Counted from the stretch's first letter, positions 16,732 to 25,600 are shown. The stretch: DNA of 64,000 nucleotides from Motiliproteus sp036960405 (GCA_036960405.1 JBALWS010000010.1:6628-70627); one strand, 5' to 3'. The notes: generated by a model from the sequence alone, not told the origin. Numbers and translations: made by a program.

Positions 16732-18201
16732 ATGGTAGTGGGATTGTGGCAGACATGCTTGGGGTGTTTGGAACAGGAGTTTCCTTCCCAGCAGTTTAAT
16801 ACTTGGATTCGTCCGCTCAAAGCTGAGCAGGGAGATGAAGCCCAGTTGCGCCTGTTGGCCCCTAACCGGTTTGTGATGGATTGGGTTTCAGATAAGTATC
16901 TTCACAGGATCAAAGAGTTACTGAGCGAACACAGTGAAGATCAGGTTCGTGAAGTGGTGTTGGAAGTAGCAGGTTCTTCAGTTAGGGCCTTTACACCTAC
17001 CGTTCACCGCTTAAACAGTCAGCCTCAAGCCTCAACGCAACGTCCCGCACAAGCGGTGGTTGATTCGCCAGCAGCGAGAAACCGCCCACTGAGCCAAGCT
17101 CCGGTTATGCCACTGAGACAGGTCGAATTACTGCCCTCAGAGCCAGCTCGAAAGGTAGAGGTCGAAGGCGGGATTCGTCACCAGACCCACCTCAATAAAT
17201 TGTTCACCTTTGAAACCTTTGTTCAAGGTAAATCCAACCAGTTGGCCTTGGCTGCTGCTCAGCAAGTAGCTGAAAACCCCGGCAGCTCCTATAACCCGTT
17301 GTTTATTTATGGCGGCGTAGGCTTAGGTAAAACCCATCTGATGCACGCGGTGGGGGCTGGGATGCTTAAGCGCAATCCGAACGCCAAGATTGTTTATTTG
17401 CACTCGGAGCGTTTTGTAGCGGATATGGTTAAAGCGTTGCAACTCAACGCGATCAATGAATTCAAGCGTTATTACCGCTCTGTTGATGCCCTGTTGATCG
17501 ATGATATTCAATTCTTCGCCAATAAAGATCGTTCTCAAGAAGAGTTTTTTCACACCTTTAACGCCTTGCTTGAGGGTGGCCAGCAGATGATTTTGACCTG
17601 CGATCGCTATCCCAAAGAAATTAACGGTCTAGAGGATCGATTGAAGTCTCGATTCGGCTGGGGATTAACGGTAGCGGTTGAGCCTCCTGAGCTGGAAACA
17701 CGAGTGGCGATCCTGATGAAAAAGGCCGATGAAGCGCGTATTCGACTGCCTCACGATGCGGCCTTTTTTATTGCCCAGAAAATTCGTTCCAACGTTAGAG
17801 AGCTCGAAGGAGCATTGAAGAGGGTGATAGCGAACGCTCACTTCACTGGTAGCAAAATCACTACCGATTTTATCCGCGAGTCACTCAAGGATCTGTTGGC
17901 GCTACAAGATAAGCTGGTTAGTATCGATAACATCCAGCGCGTTGTGTCCGAGTATTACAAGATTAAGGTGGCAGACCTACATTCTAAGCGGCGTAGTCGC
18001 TCGGTCGCACGGCCAAGACAGGTAGCGATGGCATTATCCAAAGAGCTGACTAACCATAGCTTGCCAGAGATCGGTAACGCTTACGGTGGCCGTGACCACA
18101 CTACCGTTTTGCATGCCTGCAGAAAGGTGAAAGAATTGCGTGAAATTGATCCAGATATTCGAGAAGATTACAAAAACCTACTGAGAACATTATCCTCGTA
18201 A
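16732..18201 (+). CDS. dnaA: Chromosomal replication initiator protein DnaA
   Basis: A 489-residue initiator. Domain I (LWQTCLGCLEQEFPSQQFNT WIRPL region, residues 5-29) binds DnaB helicase partners, a variable linker of about 75 residues follows, then the AAA+ domain with Walker A GGVGLGKTHL and Walker B DALLIDDIQFF, and domain IV with the DNA-binding signature GGRDHTTVLHACRKV near the C-terminus. It melts oriC and loads DnaB. Two perfect DnaA boxes lie upstream, implying autoregulation. The ATG at 16732 has a weak ribosome site, which is common for dnaA. It heads dnaA-dnaN. Confidence 0.98.
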   Translation: MVVGLWQTCLGCLEQEFPSQQFNTWIRPLKAEQGDEAQLRLLAPNRFVMDWVSDKYLHRIKELLSEHSEDQVREVVLEVAGSSVRAFTPTVHRLNSQPQASTQRPAQAVVDSPAARNRPLSQAPVMPLRQVELLPSEPARKVEVEGGIRHQTHLNKLFTFETFVQGKSNQLALAAAQQVAENPGSSYNPLFIYGGVGLGKTHLMHAVGAGMLKRNPNAKIVYLHSERFVADMVKALQLNAINEFKRYYRSVDALLIDDIQFFANKDRSQEEFFHTFNALLEGGQQMILTCDRYPKEINGLEDRLKSRFGWGLTVAVEPPELETRVAILMKKADEARIRLPHDAAFFIAQKIRSNVRELEGALKRVIANAHFTGSKITTDFIRESLKDLLALQDKLVSIDNIQRVVSEYYKIKVADLHSKRRSRSVARPRQVAMALSKELTNHSLPEIGNAYGGRDHTTVLHACRKVKELREIDPDIREDYKNLLRTLSS

Positions 18202-18249
18202 TGGATCGAGGATAGTCTCTCCACAGGAACCTGAAGCTAAGGGCGGGCT

Positions 18250-19353
18250 ATGAAATTTACCATATCCAGAGAAGCACTGTTGAAACCCCTGCAGCTGGTC
18301 GCTGGCGTTGTCGAACGCCGTCAGACCCTGCCGGTACTGTCCAACATACTGTTGGTCGTCGAGGGCAGTCAGTTGTCGATGACCGGCACCGATCTGGAAG
18401 TAGAAATGATCGGCCGGATCGATCTGGAGCATCCAGCAGAACCCGGCTCTATTACGGTTCCAGCAAAAAAGCTGATGGATATCTGTAAGTCGCTGCCCGA
18501 TAGCGCTGATATCGAGCTGACGTTGACCGGCCAAAAGGTGATTATCAAAGGCGGACGCAGCCGCTTTACACTTTCTACTCTGCCAGCCTCCGAGTTTCCT
18601 AACGTAGAGGATGGTCCTGAGAACTTGGACATCACTATCGCCCAAGGCGCGCTCAAGCGATTGATCGACCGTACCGGCTTTGCGATGGCGCAACAGGATG
18701 TACGTTATTACCTAAACGGCATGTTGTTAGAGCTAACTGCCAGTCAGTTACGTACTGTGGCTACCGATGGGCATAGATTGGCGACATCCACCTACCAGGT
18801 AGATTCGGATATTCCGGATAAGCTGCAGGTCATCGTGCCGCGTAAAGGTATTTTGGAGTTAGCACGCTTGCTTGAGGATGGAGATACCTGTGCCGATTTG
18901 GTGGTCGGTAGCAATCATATCCGTGTCAGCACCGGCGAATATACCTTCACCTCCAAATTGGTCGATGGAAAATTCCCGGATTATGAGCGCGTTATTCCCA
19001 AAGGGGGCGACAAGCTAATCATTGCCGATCGTCAGGAACTGCGGCAGGTATTGAGCCGGATCGCGATCCTATCTAACGAGAAATACCGTGGTGTTCGGTT
19101 AGGGTTAACCGATGGCTATCTACAGGTCATGGCTAATAATCCAGAGCAGGAAGAAGCCGAAGAAACGTTGGCGGTCGATTACCATAGTGCTCCTATGGAG
19201 ATCGGTTTCAACGTTAACTACCTGCTTGATGCGTTATCGATCCTCTCTGAAGATATGATCAAAATATCAATGATTGATCCTAACAGTAGTGCGTTGGTTG
19301 AAGCGGTCGACTCTAGCGATAGTGTCTATGTGATCATGCCGATGCGGATGTAG
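18250..19353 (+). CDS. dnaN: DNA polymerase III sliding clamp (beta subunit)
   Basis: A 367-residue protein made of three beta-clamp domains, the usual length. It starts MKFTISREALLKPLQLVAGV and ends YVIMPMRM, the conserved C-terminal tail. The dimeric ring holds polymerase III on DNA and recruits other enzymes. It follows dnaA by 48 bp. A strong terminator at 19372 lies between it and recF, so recF may be transcribed mainly from its own promoter. No anomaly was seen in the protein. Confidence 0.98.
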   Translation: MKFTISREALLKPLQLVAGVVERRQTLPVLSNILLVVEGSQLSMTGTDLEVEMIGRIDLEHPAEPGSITVPAKKLMDICKSLPDSADIELTLTGQKVIIKGGRSRFTLSTLPASEFPNVEDGPENLDITIAQGALKRLIDRTGFAMAQQDVRYYLNGMLLELTASQLRTVATDGHRLATSTYQVDSDIPDKLQVIVPRKGILELARLLEDGDTCADLVVGSNHIRVSTGEYTFTSKLVDGKFPDYERVIPKGGDKLIIADRQELRQVLSRIAILSNEKYRGVRLGLTDGYLQVMANNPEQEEAEETLAVDYHSAPMEIGFNVNYLLDALSILSEDMIKISMIDPNSSALVEAVDSSDSVYVIMPMRM

Positions 19354-19371
19354 GAGATAACCGTTTTTGAC

Positions 19372-19411
19372 TGGGCCCATTTGCCATCGCAAATGGGCCC
19401 ATTTTGTTTTT
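19372..19411 (+). terminator. Rho-independent terminator between dnaN and recF
   Basis: TGGGCCCATTTGC (19372-19384) pairs perfectly with GCAAATGGGCCCA (19389-19401) around CATC, followed by TTTTGTTTTT. The 13-bp stem and U-rich tail make a strong terminator, 19 bp after the dnaN stop and ending about 24 bp before recF. Confidence 0.9.
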
Positions 19412-19434
19412 AGCCAGTCTGTAGTGTGCTCTGA

Positions 19435-20514
19435 ATGTCGATTAGCCAGCTATCCATTTCACATCTACGCAATATCGCATCACTCAAGCTAGAGCTATCT
19501 CCGCAGACCAATCTGTTCTATGGCGCTAACGGTAGCGGTAAGACATCGATCCTAGAAGCCGTTCACCTGCTCAGCCTAGGGCGATCGTTTCGCACCTCCA
19601 AGCATAAACACTATATTCAACATCAACAGCTCAACACGGTGTTGTTTGGCCGCATCCTTGGCGAGGCGGGGGAGCTGCCGATCGGCTTTCAGCGGCAGTC
19701 CGATGGTAGCCTTAAAATTCGTATCGCAGGCGAGCCGATAGACTCGTTAGCGACGCTGGCAGAACTGCTGCCGATTCAGTTGATCAACTCAGATACCTTC
19801 TTGTTATTAGAGGGAAGTCCATCCGTTAGACGGCAATATATCGACTGGGGAGGATTCCACTTAGAGCCGCGCTTTTTAGCTGCCTGGAAAGCGGTTAGAA
19901 GAGTATTACAGCAGCGCAATAGTCTACTGAAATATGGTAAACTCGAGCCTTCGGTTCGAGCTGCGTGGGACCGTGAATTTATAGACCGTTCGCAGGAGCT
20001 AGACGGCTATCGGCAAGCTTATTTAGATCTGTTGCTGCCCTGCTTTGAACAACTTCTCAAGCAGCTGATTGAGCTTGATCAGCTCAGCCTGCATTATCAT
20101 TGCGGCTGGGACAAAAAACGCGGTCTGGATACGGTATTAGAACAGGGTTTTGATAGGGACCGCAGCTTAGGTTTTACTCAGCAAGGTCCGCAGCGGGCGG
20201 ATTTGAAGGTAAAGCTCAGCGGGATGATGGCTGCCGATGTGCTATCACGCGGCCAGCAGAAATTGGTTGTCAGCGCGCTGAAGGTGGCTCAAGGCTATTT
20301 GTTAAGGCAACAGACCCAGCGTAGCTGCGTTTACCTGATTGACGATCTACCTGCCGAACTCGATCGGCAGCACCGGCAGCGGTTGTGCCGGCTACTCGAA
20401 CAGCTCAATAGCCAGGTACTGGTCACCAGTACCGATAGAGAGGCTTTTGCTGGTTGTTGGAGTGAACATGTTGAGGTGCGTGACTTTGCGATAAGTGAAG
20501 GCGCTCTTGCGTAA
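19435..20514 (+). CDS. recF: DNA replication and repair protein RecF
   Basis: A 359-residue SMC-like ATPase with Walker A YGANGSGKTSILEAVHLLS (residues about 29-47), the ABC-type signature LSRGQQKLVVSALKVAQ and Walker B CVYLIDDLPAEL. RecF with RecO and RecR loads RecA at single-stranded gaps and stalled forks. It lies 81 bp after dnaN and 44 bp before gyrB, the standard order. Length is typical for the family. Confidence 0.96.
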   Translation: MSISQLSISHLRNIASLKLELSPQTNLFYGANGSGKTSILEAVHLLSLGRSFRTSKHKHYIQHQQLNTVLFGRILGEAGELPIGFQRQSDGSLKIRIAGEPIDSLATLAELLPIQLINSDTFLLLEGSPSVRRQYIDWGGFHLEPRFLAAWKAVRRVLQQRNSLLKYGKLEPSVRAAWDREFIDRSQELDGYRQAYLDLLLPCFEQLLKQLIELDQLSLHYHCGWDKKRGLDTVLEQGFDRDRSLGFTQQGPQRADLKVKLSGMMAADVLSRGQQKLVVSALKVAQGYLLRQQTQRSCVYLIDDLPAELDRQHRQRLCRLLEQLNSQVLVTSTDREAFAGCWSEHVEVRDFAISEGALA

Positions 20515-20558
20515 TCTGATTGCATTGACCCATAGAGGGTTAATAACGGGAGTTAGGA

Positions 20559-22982
20559 ATGAGCGACGGAACTGAGAACGCTTACGATTCGTCCAGTATC
20601 AAGGTATTGAAAGGCCTGGATGCAGTACGCAAACGTCCGGGTATGTATATCGGCGATACCGACGATGGCACCGGCCTTCACCATATGGTGTTCGAGGTGG
20701 TGGATAACTCCATCGATGAGGCGTTGGCCGGGTTCTGTAGCAGTGTCGACGTTATTATTCATCCCGATGAAACCATCAGTGTGTTCGATGATGGCCGTGG
20801 TATACCGGTCGATATCCACGAGGAAGAGGGTGTATCTGCCGCCGAAGTTATCATGACGGTACTGCATGCCGGCGGTAAGTTCGACGATAACACCTACAAG
20901 GTCTCCGGTGGTTTGCACGGGGTGGGTGTTTCGGTGGTTAACGCGCTGTCGACTGAACTGAAGCTGACCGTTCGCCGCAACAACAAAGTGTACGAGCAAG
21001 TTTATCACCACGGTGTTCCCGCCAGTCCGATGGCGGTTGTGGGTGATACCGAGACGACCGGTACCCGGGTCCATTTTAAACCGTCGCCGGAAACCTTCAC
21101 TAACATCGAGTTTCAATACGACATCCTGGCCAAGCGACTGCGTGAACTGTCGTTTCTGAATTCAGGTGTCTGTATCAACCTTAAAGATGAGCGTAGCGGT
21201 AAAGCGGATACGTTTATGTACGAGGGTGGTGTCAGTGCTTTTGTTGAGTATCTGAATCAAAACAAGACCGCTATCAACCAGGTTTTTCATTTTACCGATA
21301 CCAACGCAGAAGACATTGTTGTAGAAGTGTCGCTGCAGTGGAATGACAGCTACTCCGAGAGCATCCATTGTTTCACCAATAACATTCCTCAGCGCGACGG
21401 CGGCACCCACCTGTCGGGCTTCCGTGCCGCACTGACGCGTTCGTTGAACAGCTATATCGACTCGGAAAGCGTGCAGAAAAAGTCTAAGGTTGCGACCTCG
21501 GGCGATGATGCGCGTGAAGGCTTGACGGCGATCATCTCGGTTAAGGTTCCCGACCCTAAGTTTTCCTCGCAGACAAAAGACAAGCTGGTTTCCTCGGAAG
21601 TTAAGACGGCGGTCGAAGTGGCGATGTACAAGCACCTGAGTGACCACCTGCAAGAGCACCCCACCGAGGCTAAAGCGATCGTTGGCAAGATGATCGATGC
21701 AGCACGTGCCCGTGAAGCGGCTCGTAAGGCGCGAGAGATGACCCGTCGTAAGGGGGCGCTGGATATTGCAGGTTTGCCTGGAAAACTGGCTGATTGCCAA
21801 GAGAAAGACCCTGCGCTGTCTGAAATCTACCTGGTGGAGGGTGATTCCGCTGGTGGTTCGGCTAAACAAGGGCGTGACCGTAAGACTCAAGCGATCTTGC
21901 CGCTCAAGGGTAAGATCCTTAACGTAGAGAAAGCGCGCTTCGATAAGATGCTCTCCTCTGCCGAAGTTGGCACGTTGATTACGGCGCTAGGTTGCGGCAT
22001 CGGACGCGAAGAATTTAACCCAGATAAGTTGCGCTATCACAGCATCATTATCATGACCGATGCCGACGTCGACGGTTCGCACATCCGTACTCTGTTATTG
22101 ACCTTCTTTTTCCGCCAGATGAATGTATTGGTCGAGCGTGGTCATGTATTCATTGCTCAGCCACCGCTCTACAAGATCAAAAAGGGTAAGCAGGAGCAGT
22201 ATCTTAAAGATGATGAAGCGCTGGATAATTTCATGCTTCAAGCTGCACTTGATGGCACTAGCTTGCATGTTAATCCTTCTGCACCGGGTATTACCGACTC
22301 GGGTCTTGAATCGTTGATTAACGAGTTTCGGCATGTCCAAAAACTGATTACCAGAATGTCACGTTTGTACCCTGAAGATGTGCTTCAGCGGATGATCTAC
22401 GCCCCGGAGTTGTCGGAAGAGATGCTACGAGACCGTGAGACAGTAGCGGGCTGGACTCGTGATCTGGTTTCTAGCATTGAAGTCGAAAATAGCAAAGCCA
22501 GTACTTTTGAATCCAGTGTGGATAATGATACCGAGCGTCACCTTTATCTTCCGCAAGTGATTGTTACCTCTCACGGTGTGCCGCATTACTACACCTTTGG
22601 TTATGATTTCTTCCTGTCGGGTGAGTACCAAGCGCTGATTAATCTGGGTAAAACGCTGATAGGTTTGCTGGAGGAGGGAGCCTATATTCAACGCGGTGAA
22701 CGTAAGCTAGAGATCACCAAGTTTGAACAAGGTCTCGACTGGTTGATGGCTCAGGCAAAGCGCGGCTATTACATCCAGCGTTATAAGGGTTTGGGTGAGA
22801 TGAACCCAGAACAGCTTTGGGAAACGACTATGGATCCTGAATGCCGTCGGATGCTGCGGGTAACAATCGAGGATGCTATCGCTGCGGATCAGATGTTCAC
22901 TACGCTGATGGGTGACGAAGTGGAACCGCGCCGTCAATTCATCGAAACCAATGCGCTGAATGTGACCAATCTCGATATCTGA
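20559..22982 (+). CDS. gyrB: DNA gyrase subunit B
   Basis: An 807-residue type II topoisomerase subunit. It has the GHKL ATPase domain (VRKRPGMYIGDT, EVVDNSIDEA, DDGRGIPVDIH, GGLHGVGVSVVNALS), the transducer, the TOPRIM domain (LVEGDSAGGSAKQGRDRKTQ and DADVDGSHIRTLLLTFFFR) and the C-terminal tail ending NALNVTNLDI. The roughly 165-residue insert typical of proteobacterial GyrB is present after the TOPRIM motifs. With GyrA it introduces negative supercoils. A terminator follows at 23022. It is the last gene of the dnaA-side rightward block. Confidence 0.98.
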   Translation: MSDGTENAYDSSSIKVLKGLDAVRKRPGMYIGDTDDGTGLHHMVFEVVDNSIDEALAGFCSSVDVIIHPDETISVFDDGRGIPVDIHEEEGVSAAEVIMTVLHAGGKFDDNTYKVSGGLHGVGVSVVNALSTELKLTVRRNNKVYEQVYHHGVPASPMAVVGDTETTGTRVHFKPSPETFTNIEFQYDILAKRLRELSFLNSGVCINLKDERSGKADTFMYEGGVSAFVEYLNQNKTAINQVFHFTDTNAEDIVVEVSLQWNDSYSESIHCFTNNIPQRDGGTHLSGFRAALTRSLNSYIDSESVQKKSKVATSGDDAREGLTAIISVKVPDPKFSSQTKDKLVSSEVKTAVEVAMYKHLSDHLQEHPTEAKAIVGKMIDAARAREAARKAREMTRRKGALDIAGLPGKLADCQEKDPALSEIYLVEGDSAGGSAKQGRDRKTQAILPLKGKILNVEKARFDKMLSSAEVGTLITALGCGIGREEFNPDKLRYHSIIIMTDADVDGSHIRTLLLTFFFRQMNVLVERGHVFIAQPPLYKIKKGKQEQYLKDDEALDNFMLQAALDGTSLHVNPSAPGITDSGLESLINEFRHVQKLITRMSRLYPEDVLQRMIYAPELSEEMLRDRETVAGWTRDLVSSIEVENSKASTFESSVDNDTERHLYLPQVIVTSHGVPHYYTFGYDFFLSGEYQALINLGKTLIGLLEEGAYIQRGERKLEITKFEQGLDWLMAQAKRGYYIQRYKGLGEMNPEQLWETTMDPECRRMLRVTIEDAIAADQMFTTLMGDEVEPRRQFIETNALNVTNLDI

Positions 22983-23021
22983 TCTGATAGTTATTGCTCA
23001 GTATTGAGCGTGCGAGTAATG

Positions 23022-23050
23022 AAAAGGCCATCTTTATGATGGCCTTTTTT
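23022..23050 (+). terminator. Rho-independent terminator after gyrB
   Basis: AAAGGCCATC and GATGGCCTTT pair perfectly around TTTAT and run into TTTTTT on the plus strand. A run of A before the stem could let it also act on the converging PEP-CTERM gene, whose stop is about 12 bp to the right. Confidence 0.9.
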
Positions 23051-23062
23051 GTGGTGTTTAAA

Positions 23063-23707
23063 TCATCCGTTGCGTCTTATCCGCATGACGATAAGAGCGG
23101 CACCAACCAGCAGTACGCTGCTTGGTTCAGGAATGGTGTTGGCCATTGCTCCTGGCGTTGGTATCTGCTGCGCTGAAAAATCACTAAGATTATCGCCGTT
23201 GTTAGCGGTTCGGTTCAGGCTCCAACCGGCGCTGATATCAGCCGTTGGATTACCGTTTCCGGCATTGAATAGCGTGGCATCACCGTATTGCAGTGCGTCG
23301 ATGATGTCCCCCAAAGGGTTCCAAAGCTGGATAGCATCCGGTCCGTTTTGCCAGTCTACATTGGCGATCCAGTCACGCTGGGTAGCGACTAGAAGGTTGG
23401 CATCGGCAGTGGCAATTAACAATATACCGTCTGCGGGAACCACTGCTCCACTCAAATTTAGACTGCGATAGATATCGCCATTTCTCCCGTTGATGCCTAT
23501 CAGTTGCCACCCCACAAGGTCCATTCCAGGGGTGCCAAACAGCTCGGTGAACGCGTCGTCGCTATCACTGCCATCGCCATCGTATAACACCTCCTGAATG
23601 ATCAGGCTGGCGTAAGCGTTGAGCGGTAGGGTTATTAGCAACAGTGCTGTTAAGAGTGCGCGTATAGTTGGGTTAGATAGATTATTTTTAACGAGGTATT
23701 TTTGCAT
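23063..23707 (-). CDS. Lamin-tail-domain protein with PEP-CTERM sorting signal
   Basis: A 214-residue exported protein. Residues 1-33 form a signal peptide (basic start, ALLTALLLITLPLNAYA). Residues 34-150 look like a lamin tail domain: LIIQEVLYDGDGSDSDDAFTEL, then LVGWQLIGINGRNGDIYRSL and IQLWNPLGDIIDALQYGD. The C-terminus IPEPSSVLLVGAALIVMRIR is a PEP-CTERM tripartite signal (PEP motif, membrane helix, basic tail) that an exosortase would recognise. Such proteins are found on or outside the outer membrane and are often linked to exopolysaccharide or floc formation. No exosortase gene is in the window. It converges on gyrB. Confidence 0.85.
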   Translation of the reverse strand: MQKYLVKNNLSNPTIRALLTALLLITLPLNAYASLIIQEVLYDGDGSDSDDAFTELFGTPGMDLVGWQLIGINGRNGDIYRSLNLSGAVVPADGILLIATADANLLVATQRDWIANVDWQNGPDAIQLWNPLGDIIDALQYGDATLFNAGNGNPTADISAGWSLNRTANNGDNLSDFSAQQIPTPGAMANTIPEPSSVLLVGAALIVMRIRRNG

Positions 23708-23872
23708 TAGGTGTTCCTCTCCTTGGATTACCTGCGGGCTGCTGCTGTAGCGACGTCTGTAGTTAGATAGGCTGAATGGCGATTGAGTTTATGGACGTCC
23801 TGTCCTGCTCAATGCGCGTTGCAGTCATCAAGGTATAGCATAAATGCGTGCCCTATGAATGAGCGCACAGAG

Positions 23873-23888
23873 TGTTTCACGTGAAACA
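23873..23888. promoter_or_regulatory. parS centromere-like site (perfect match)
   Basis: TGTTTCACGTGAAACA is an exact copy of the 16-bp consensus ParB-binding palindrome parS. It lies in the 189-bp gap between the PEP-CTERM gene and the stop of the deacetylase-like gene, about 18 kb from parAB and 7 kb from dnaA, the expected origin-proximal position. ParB should nucleate and spread from here. Confidence 0.93.
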
Positions 23889-23896
23889 TTAGGCTG

Positions 23897-24856
23897 TTAT
23901 TCGTTGGTGTCTGAGTTGCTTAGATAACGCTTCTGAAAGGCAGCATTGGCAGTCTCAAATAGTAAAGCGTGGCGTTGGGCAAGCTGTTGATGGTCGTGAT
24001 CGTACCCGCCGCCAATCACGCAGGCTGTTGGAAGGTTAAGCCGTTGAGCCCACTCGATCACATGGCGATCTCTTTTGCGGATACCGTCATCTGAAAGAGC
24101 TAGCAACCCGAGCCGATCATCAAGGTGCACATCCGAGCCAGCATCGTAAATCAGCAGATCAAAGGGCTTGTGCTGCTCCAGTTGAGACAGTGTCTGTGTG
24201 AGCATCTGGAGGTACTCTGCGTCACCAGTGCCGTTCGCTAGCGCCACGTCTAAATCGCTGCATTGTTTGTCGAAAGGGTAGTTGTTCTGTGCGTGTATCG
24301 AGCAGGTAAAGCAGCGTGATTCATGACGCAAAATATGCGCACTGCCGTCTCCTTGGTGTACGTCGCAATCGAGAATCAATATACGTTTCACGTGACGTTG
24401 CTTAAGTAGGGTCATTGCAGCTACTGCAAGATCGTTAAACACGCAAAAGCCTTGGCCATGATCTGAAAAAGCGTGATGCGTTCCGCCAGCGAGATGGCAG
24501 GCGAGCCCATTTTTGAGCGCCAATTGACATGCCTGCAGGGTTCCGCCAACGGCGGTAAGGGTTCGAGTGACCAGTGCTTGAGACCAGGGAAGCCCGAGTA
24601 GCTTTAACGCATCCTGGCTGATATGACCGCCGATAAAAGCATCGACATAGTCGCTATCATGAGCCAGTTTTAACCACTCTGTCGGGCAGGGAGATGAGAT
24701 GTGGGTATTGGCGTTGTTGGCGATGCTGCGCTGTTGAAGAAGTTCGTAGAGCAAGCGGTATTTATCCATTGGGAAACGGTGTTTTGGATTCCACGGAATG
24801 CTGTAGTTGTGGCTGTAGACAAGCGGAACGCCGATTGAAGGCGTGTTGTGTTTCAC
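23897..24856 (-). CDS. Histone-deacetylase-family hydrolase (AcuC/HDAC-like)
   Basis: A 319-residue arginase/deacetylase-fold protein. Signatures are GGTHHAFSDHGQGFCVFNDLAV (the active-site His-His pair), LILDCDVHQGDGSAHI (zinc ligands Asp and His) and IYDAGSDVHLDDRLG (third ligand). Bacterial relatives deacetylate acetylated lysines, polyamines or acetoin-linked enzymes; the substrate here is unknown. The best start is GTG at 24856, which sits inside a parS-like site, 15 bp after the gmhB stop, with a weak AATAGG ribosome site. A second parS follows the stop codon by 8 bp, so the gene is bracketed by ParB sites. Confidence 0.88.
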   Translation of the reverse strand: MKHNTPSIGVPLVYSHNYSIPWNPKHRFPMDKYRLLYELLQQRSIANNANTHISSPCPTEWLKLAHDSDYVDAFIGGHISQDALKLLGLPWSQALVTRTLTAVGGTLQACQLALKNGLACHLAGGTHHAFSDHGQGFCVFNDLAVAAMTLLKQRHVKRILILDCDVHQGDGSAHILRHESRCFTCSIHAQNNYPFDKQCSDLDVALANGTGDAEYLQMLTQTLSQLEQHKPFDLLIYDAGSDVHLDDRLGLLALSDDGIRKRDRHVIEWAQRLNLPTACVIGGGYDHDHQQLAQRHALLFETANAAFQKRYLSNSDTNE

Positions 24857-24864
24857 GTGAAACC
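24849..24864. promoter_or_regulatory. parS site (one mismatch), overlapping a start codon
   Basis: TGTTTCACGTGAAACC differs from the parS consensus only in the last base, and the 14-bp core GTTTCACGTGAAAC is perfect. It lies 976 bp from the perfect site at 23873. The GTG within it, read on the minus strand, is the likely initiation codon of the deacetylase-like gene, so ParB bound here could affect its expression. Confidence 0.88.
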
Positions 24865-24870
24865 TATTGC

Positions 24871-25416
24871 TTATGGGGATTCATTGAGCAGGTAGTCGAC
24901 CGCAGCGGCTAGATCAACAAAGTGATCGACCGACTCCAAGCCCTTGCCACTGGCCAAGGTTTTTTGGCCTTTGCCGGTCAGTACTAGCAGTGCACGGCAA
25001 CCGCAGGCTTGCCCAGCTTGGAGATCCCGCAGGCTGTCACCGATCATGATCGCACCTTTGGCGGAACCGTTAAGGCTGGCTTCGATTTGCTGGATGAGAC
25101 CGGGAAGTGGCTTACGGCAGATGCAGGCATCGTCAGGGCTGTGAGGGCAGTAGAAGATACCGTTGATACGTCCGCCAGCTTGCTCGACCAGTGTGGTCAT
25201 TTTCTGGTGCATCGCATCCAGATCAGACTGCTGAAAGTAACCGCGCCCCAAACCTGATTGATTGGTTGCGACCATAACGGTAAAACCAGCCTGAGTGAGA
25301 CGGGCGATCGCTTCCGCACTTCCAGGAATCGGGATCCATTCCTCGGCTGATTTTACGTACGCATCGGAGTCCTGATTGATGACGCCGTCGCGATCTAGAA
25401 TTACCAGTTTGTTCAT
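24871..25416 (-). CDS. gmhB: D-glycero-beta-D-manno-heptose 1,7-bisphosphate 7-phosphatase
   Basis: A 181-residue HAD-superfamily phosphatase with the nucleophile motif ILDRDGVINQD, the threonine/serine motif VMVATNQSGLGRG, the GmhB zinc loop CPHSPDDACICRKP and the acidic motif MIGDSLRDLQAG. It dephosphorylates heptose 1,7-bisphosphate on the way to ADP-heptose for lipopolysaccharide core. Next to glyQS, as in Pseudomonas and relatives. It lies downstream of glyS, beyond that gene's terminator and a tandem repeat, so it needs its own promoter. It overlaps nothing but is followed by the deacetylase-like gene after 14 bp. Confidence 0.95.
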   Translation of the reverse strand: MNKLVILDRDGVINQDSDAYVKSAEEWIPIPGSAEAIARLTQAGFTVMVATNQSGLGRGYFQQSDLDAMHQKMTTLVEQAGGRINGIFYCPHSPDDACICRKPLPGLIQQIEASLNGSAKGAIMIGDSLRDLQAGQACGCRALLVLTGKGQKTLASGKGLESVDHFVDLAAAVDYLLNESP

Positions 25417-25475
25417 GTAGTCGTGCCTATCAAAATAAAATGAGCGGACATTGCTAGCGCATATTTGGCTATCAC

Positions 25476-25600
25476 GGCATAGCGTACATCCGGTACATCG
25501 CCGCTAACACCATCCATGGCTACCGCGGCATACCGTACATCCTGTACATCGCCGCTAACACCATCCATGGCTACCGCGGCATACCGTACATCCTGTACAT
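25476..25600. repeat. Tandem repeat, 51-bp period, about 2.5 copies
   Basis: Units begin GGCATACCGTACATCCTGTA at 25527 and 25578 and, as a diverged copy, at 25476 (GGCATAGCGTACATCCGGTA), exactly 51 bp apart. Each contains the inverted repeat GTACA-TCC-TGTAC and the linker CGCCGCTAACACCATCCATG. The last, partial unit stops at the U-tract of the glyS terminator. Because 51 is a multiple of three the minus strand encodes a repeated 17-residue peptide, but that frame starts inside the terminator and is not thought to be a gene. A solitary copy lies at 13845-13866. Confidence 0.9.

Noticed and set aside
16484..16756. 90-residue minus-strand frame upstream of dnaA
   Set aside because: It overlaps the DnaA boxes and the start of dnaA and has no recognisable protein features.
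20553..21116. 187-residue minus-strand frame opposite gyrB
   Set aside because: Antisense shadow of a highly conserved gene, with no family features.
24384..24397. Third parS-like sequence (GTTTCACGTGACGT) inside the deacetylase-like gene
   Set aside because: Three mismatches in the right arm; it encodes conserved residues before LILDCDVHQ, so similarity is likely by chance, although weak ParB binding is not excluded.
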